Of a stretch of DNA of 8,472 nt, positions 5,941 through 8,472 are shown piece by piece. Location of the stretch: positions 1 through 8,472 of the forward strand of contig CAZABB010000058.1 of assembly GCA_964483625.1 (NCBI GenBank), given 5' to 3'. The notes under the pieces were generated by a model. That model had not been told where the DNA came from and did not search any database. It saw only the letters and a list, made by a program, of their open reading frames with translations. Positions within the stretch are counted from its first letter, which is position 1, and the number at the start of each line of letters is the position of its first letter. This DNA comes from JAFGQU01 sp964483625 (lineage in GTDB: Bacteria; Omnitrophota; Gorgyraeia; Duberdicusellales; 4484-171). A program made the translations under genes and the position numbers.

Positions 5941-5977
5941 GAAAGCATAGAAAGCTTGCTAAGGGTTTTTGTTTTTT
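5935..5977 (+). terminator. Attenuator terminator of element C
   Basis: CCCTTAG (5935-5941) pairs with CTAAGGG (5959-5965). After an A-G mismatch the stem continues as AAGC/GCTT to a 7-nt loop. T5-G-T6 follows at 5966-5977. It ends about 30 bases before the start codon of the sigma-like gene. Confidence 0.8.
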
Positions 5978-6006
5978 CTGAGGCCTCAAAAAAGAGGGGG
6001 AATGTG

Positions 6007-6540
6007 ATGACATTTGAAACATTACTGCAAAGGGTGCATCCTACATTAAAAGCAATTACGTATAAACTCAACCATCGCTACACGTATTTCGATGAGGATG
6101 ATCTCTATCAGGAAGCCACTACTCATCTCTGGGAAAAAAACGAGTATGGGTTTTGGGAAGATAAAACCGAGAGTTATATACTGCAAAGCTGCTATTATTT
6201 TCTGAAGAATTACATCAGAAAAGCGTATAAATCTCTCGATAAGAATTGTCTCAGTTTAGATGCAGAATATGGAGAAGGTTCACCTCATGCGATAGCGGAT
6301 ATCATCTCCTATCCTCAGAAGGATCGTACGCCTCATATAATGGATGCGCATCTTTTTCTCAGTGAAATAGAACCAATGCTCAGTGGACGGGAACGGAATA
6401 TCTTTATGATGTATCTGGATGGATTTACAACCCGGGAGATTGGGAATATCCTGGGGATTTCCCATGTCATGGTAATAAAGATAGAGAAAAAAATACGCGG
6501 CAAATACGCGCATATATCGGAAGAATTTTTGTTGAATTAA
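6007..6540 (+). CDS. Small sigma-70-family-like protein (ECF-like)
   Basis: A 177-residue protein with two sigma-like regions. Residues about 10-75 look like region 2: FDEDDLYQEATTHLWE near 28-43 matches the core-RNA-polymerase-binding helix, and YYFLKNYIRKAY near 63-74 follows it. Residues about 124-168 look like region 4, beginning LSGRERNIFMMYLDGFTTRE, with a helix-turn-helix at roughly 139-163 (REIGNILGISHVMVIKIEKK). No anti-sigma gene is adjacent. I chose ATG 6007, preceded by GAGGGGG at 5994-6000; a longer frame from ATG 5929 begins inside hairpin C and runs through its terminator, so it is not a protein start. The gene lies between attenuators C and D and is read toward porin and amt. 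What promoters it recognises is unknown, and it could be a diverged non-sigma DNA-binding protein. Confidence 0.78.
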   Translation: MTFETLLQRVHPTLKAITYKLNHRYTYFDEDDLYQEATTHLWEKNEYGFWEDKTESYILQSCYYFLKNYIRKAYKSLDKNCLSLDAEYGEGSPHAIADIISYPQKDRTPHIMDAHLFLSEIEPMLSGRERNIFMMYLDGFTTREIGNILGISHVMVIKIEKKIRGKYAHISEEFLLN

Positions 6541-6541
6541 G

Positions 6542-6618
6542 AGTTACCAATGCGGGTAGCTGTTTACTTGTATATGTGAAGACGGTTAGGAAATCAAAGC
6601 TGTTTCCTAAAAAGTAAA
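6542..6618 (+). promoter_or_regulatory. Candidate two-hairpin ANTAR target, element D
   Basis: Hairpin 1: AGTTACC (6542-6548) pairs with GGTAGCT (6555-6561), one U-G pair, closing hexaloop AATGCG. Hairpin 2: TTAGGAAA-T-C (6586-6595) pairs with GTTTCCTAA (6602-6610), one bulged T, closing hexaloop AAAGCT. Both loops have A1 and G4. An additional stem TTTACTT (6563-6569) with AAGTAAA (6612-6618) encloses hairpin 2. The element begins one base after the stop of the sigma-like gene, and its terminator lies 30 bases downstream rather than overlapping hairpin 2. I see no promoter close upstream, so it probably acts on read-through transcripts. Confidence 0.65.
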
Positions 6619-6639
6619 ACAACGAAGCGAATATAACAA

Positions 6640-6686
6640 AGACGTTTCATTATCGTAGGTGACGATAGTGAAGCGTCTTTTTTTTT
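6640..6686 (+). terminator. Intrinsic terminator between sigma-like gene and porin
   Basis: A continuous 17-bp stem (6640-6656 with 6662-6678, two G-U pairs), loop AGGTG and nine T (6678-6686). It is the strongest hairpin in the window. It could end the sigma-gene transcript or, with element D, control entry into porin-amt. Confidence 0.92.
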
Positions 6687-6713
6687 GAAAAGCAGGCACA
6701 TGAAATGAGGCAA

Positions 6714-6732
6714 ATCGGGCAATGTGTCCGAT
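6714..6732 (+). other. Hairpin with AATGT loop before the porin gene (element E)
   Basis: ATCGGGC (6714-6720) pairs with GTCCGAT (6726-6732), one G-U pair, closing a 5-nt loop AATGT. The loop starts with AATG as in elements A-D but is one base short and no terminator follows directly. It may be a relic of a further element, or a leader structure upstream of the porin ribosome site. Confidence 0.35.
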
Positions 6733-6775
6733 GAGAAGCTTAATGATTTTTTCTTTTTGAGAAAGGAGGAGAGAA

Positions 6776-7570
6776 ATGGTTAACGCAATCGTGAATCTCA
6801 AAAGGCATTTGGTGATCGCAATCTTGTGCTGTATGGCAACCGTTTTAGGCGGGGCGTCAGGATATGCCGATGGAATCCTGGAGGAACTGGACCTTGATCT
6901 GGAAATATCAGGAACGCTTGATTTTTATTCTGATTACGTCTGGCGGGGATTTTTGCTTGACCGGGATCCGGTCATTCAGCCGGGAATAGATATCAGTGCC
7001 TACGGGTTTACGTTCAGTTTCTGGAGCAGTTGGGACACCGATAATAACCAGGGAGCACAGTCGGATGAAATCGATTATGTGATCGACTACACCGCGGAAT
7101 TGAATAACCTGTTGAGTGTTTCACTGGGGCATACCTATTATGATTTTCCGGCGGCAAATTCCTATAGTAGAGAATTCTACGTGGGGTTGGGATTAAGCAG
7201 GATACCGGGACTCGATCTCCCCGTAGAGACATCGCTTACTTATTACCGCGATTACGGCGATCCGAATAACGGCGGGGGGCTGGGAACGTATGTTTCTCTG
7301 GATATGACCTACTCGCTGATGCTTGCTGAAGAGTTGGGGATCTCCCTCAATCTTGGGTACCACTACGGGTATAACCGCAAATTGTTCATCGCCGGAAATT
7401 CCGGATATGATATGGGGTTCTCTGTGGCACTCACACTGCCACTTACCGACAATTTAACAATGAGCCCGTCGATCAATTATTCACTGCCACTGGACGACCT
7501 TGAGGATACAAATGACGGGAATCAACCGGAACGCTTTTATACGGGCATCAGCTTTGCCTACGCGTTCTAA
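6776..7570 (+). CDS. TorF-like outer-membrane beta-barrel porin
   Basis: The product has 264 residues. Residues 1-31 are a signal peptide with a basic start (KRH at 9-11), a hydrophobic core IAILCCMATVLGG and a likely cleavage after GYA. The mature part is built of alternating short amphipathic strands rich in Tyr, Gly and Asp, beginning SGTLDFYSDYVWRG, and ends in an aromatic residue (SFAYAF), the usual signal for outer-membrane barrel assembly. DFYSDYVWRG with PVIQPGIDI matches the TorF family of putative porins. AAAGGAGG six bases upstream sets the start. Amt begins 20 bp downstream, so the two are co-transcribed; passage of ammonium or amines through the outer membrane is a context-based inference. 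It demonstrates a diderm cell envelope. Confidence 0.85.
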   Translation: MVNAIVNLKRHLVIAILCCMATVLGGASGYADGILEELDLDLEISGTLDFYSDYVWRGFLLDRDPVIQPGIDISAYGFTFSFWSSWDTDNNQGAQSDEIDYVIDYTAELNNLLSVSLGHTYYDFPAANSYSREFYVGLGLSRIPGLDLPVETSLTYYRDYGDPNNGGGLGTYVSLDMTYSLMLAEELGISLNLGYHYGYNRKLFIAGNSGYDMGFSVALTLPLTDNLTMSPSINYSLPLDDLEDTNDGNQPERFYTGISFAYAF

Positions 7571-7590
7571 TTGATTAAGGGGGTGAAACT

Positions 7591-8472
7591 ATGGTAGGAA
7601 GAATTATTTCAAAAACATTAAGAACCTTACCGGTCATGGCAATTGCCTTGATGGGTACTCTGCCGGTATGGGCGGAGGCTTCAGCTGAAAGCAACGCAGT
7701 TGCGATTGACACCGTATGGACACTTCTGGCGGCATTTCTGGTATTTTTCATGCAAGCGGGATTTGCCATGGTGGAAACCGGATTTACCAGAGCGAAAAAC
7801 GCCGCAAACATCATGATGAAGAATCTTATGGATTTTTCCGTCGGTTCCATCGCTTATTGGGCGGTAGGATTCGGCATTATGTTCGGGACAAGCGCCTTGG
7901 GGCTTTTCGGTAAAGATGGATTTTTCCTGAATACGGCAAATCCGGCGACCCCGGAAGGACTCTGGCAATTTGCCTACTGGATCTTTCAGGCGGTATTTGC
8001 CGCTACCGCGGCAACGATCGTATCGGGAGCTATGGCTGAAAGAACAAAGTTTAACTCTTATCTGATATATAGCATTTTCATCACCGCTGTTATTTATCCT
8101 GTGGTCGGACACTGGATCTGGGGCGGGGGGTGGCTTGCGGCCAAAGGAATGATAGATTTTGCCGGTTCAACCGTCGTGCATTCGGTAGGAGGCTGGGCCG
8201 CGCTGGCCGGAGCGATCGTTCTGGGCCCGCGTTTAGGAAAATACAATAGAGACGGATCTTCCAACGCGATCCCCGGCCATAACATCCCTCTGGCGGCACT
8301 GGGAGTGTTCATTTTATGGTTTGGCTGGTTCGGGTTTAACCCGGGATCAACGACTGCCGGTACGGATTTAAGTATCGCCGTCATTGCCGTAACGACCAAT
8401 CTTGCCGCGGCCGCCGGGGCGATTTTAGCGATGTTTACCGCATGGATACGGTTCGGCAAACCGGATACCAGC
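7591..8472 (+). CDS. amt: Ammonium transporter Amt (3' end outside window)
   Basis: 294 codons are visible with no stop; full-length Amt proteins have about 400-460 residues. An N-terminal signal peptide (cleavage probably after VWA, near residue 28) is followed by a series of hydrophobic helices. Diagnostic Amt features: VWTLLAAFLVFFMQAGFAM with ETG in helix 1; AATIVSGAMAERTKF; HWIWGGGWLA; D189 and first pore histidine H197 in DFAGSTVVHS, spaced 8 residues as D160/H168 in E. coli AmtB; and GFNPGS at about 248-253. The second pore histidine lies outside the window. Family role: conduction of ammonium across the inner membrane, normally gated by a PII protein, whose gene often follows amt. AAGGGGGTG just upstream is the ribosome site. 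Expression would depend on read-through past terminator D. Confidence 0.95.
   Translation, partial: MVGRIISKTLRTLPVMAIALMGTLPVWAEASAESNAVAIDTVWTLLAAFLVFFMQAGFAMVETGFTRAKNAANIMMKNLMDFSVGSIAYWAVGFGIMFGTSALGLFGKDGFFLNTANPATPEGLWQFAYWIFQAVFAATAATIVSGAMAERTKFNSYLIYSIFITAVIYPVVGHWIWGGGWLAAKGMIDFAGSTVVHSVGGWAALAGAIVLGPRLGKYNRDGSSNAIPGHNIPLAALGVFILWFGWFGFNPGSTTAGTDLSIAVIAVTTNLAAAAGAILAMFTAWIRFGKPDTS

Noticed and set aside
5929..6006. N-terminal extension of the sigma-like protein from ATG 5929
   Set aside because: The frame covers hairpin C and its terminator and has no Shine-Dalgarno, whereas ATG 6007 is preceded by GAGGGGG with good spacing.
6690..6775. Sigma54 (-24/-12) or sigma70 promoter directly upstream of the porin
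   Set aside because: No GG-N10-GC arrangement fits, and TTGAAA at 6685 has no -10 at proper spacing.

Overview
The window reads as a nitrogen-assimilation and redox locus of a Gram-negative, probably anaerobic bacterium. Evidence is an outer-membrane beta-barrel protein with a signal peptide and C-terminal Phe, strong Shine-Dalgarno sites, sigma70-like promoters, and an NfnAB-like flavin/Fe-S pair. Spacers carrying short tandem GTCAC-type repeats and AT-rich inverted repeats are the kind I associate with uncultured lineages such as Omnitrophota, but taxonomy cannot be settled from this sequence. All genes lie on the + strand.

Layout. (1) 1-2001: the 3' end of an NfnA/SudB-type subunit, a 7-8-bp tandem-repeat spacer, then NfnB/GltA (flavin oxidoreductase with two 4Fe-4S sites). 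(2) 2002-2327: an intergenic region with a 92-bp imperfect palindrome, a 7-bp tandem repeat, a sigma70 promoter and a short attenuator leader. (3) 2328-3968: an FMN-binding glutamate-synthase-domain protein, closed by a strong terminator. (4) 4055-5167: an L-2-hydroxyglutarate oxidase-like FAD enzyme, predicted leaderless. (5) 5242-5763: a small exported DcrB/PsbP-like protein with its own promoter. (6) 5787-8472: a perfect sigma70 promoter, two attenuators in series, a small sigma-70-like factor, a third attenuator, a TorF-like porin and an ammonium transporter cut by the window end.

The main discovery candidate is regulatory. Four leaders (upstream of the glutamate synthase, twice upstream of the sigma-like gene, and upstream of porin-amt) each contain a short hairpin whose loop begins AATG. 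Two of them (5834-5874 and 6542-6618) also contain a second hairpin with loop AAAGAT or AAAGCT. Every one is followed by an intrinsic terminator, and in three the hairpin's 3' arm is shared with the terminator's 5' arm. Loops with A at position 1 and G at position 4, in tandem hairpins before a terminator, are the recognition signature of ANTAR-domain antitermination proteins (EutV/NasR/AmiR type), which are known to control nitrogen genes. I infer an ANTAR antitermination regulon joining glutamate synthase, a sigma-like factor and ammonium uptake. No ANTAR protein is encoded in the window, so it would act in trans.

How the parts may work together (inference): Amt, perhaps helped by the porin, brings in ammonium. 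The glutamate-synthase-domain protein, with an NADPH-linked GltA/NfnB-like partner, makes glutamate. The hydroxyglutarate oxidase would recover 2-oxoglutarate. The serial attenuators would gate uptake and assimilation by nitrogen status.
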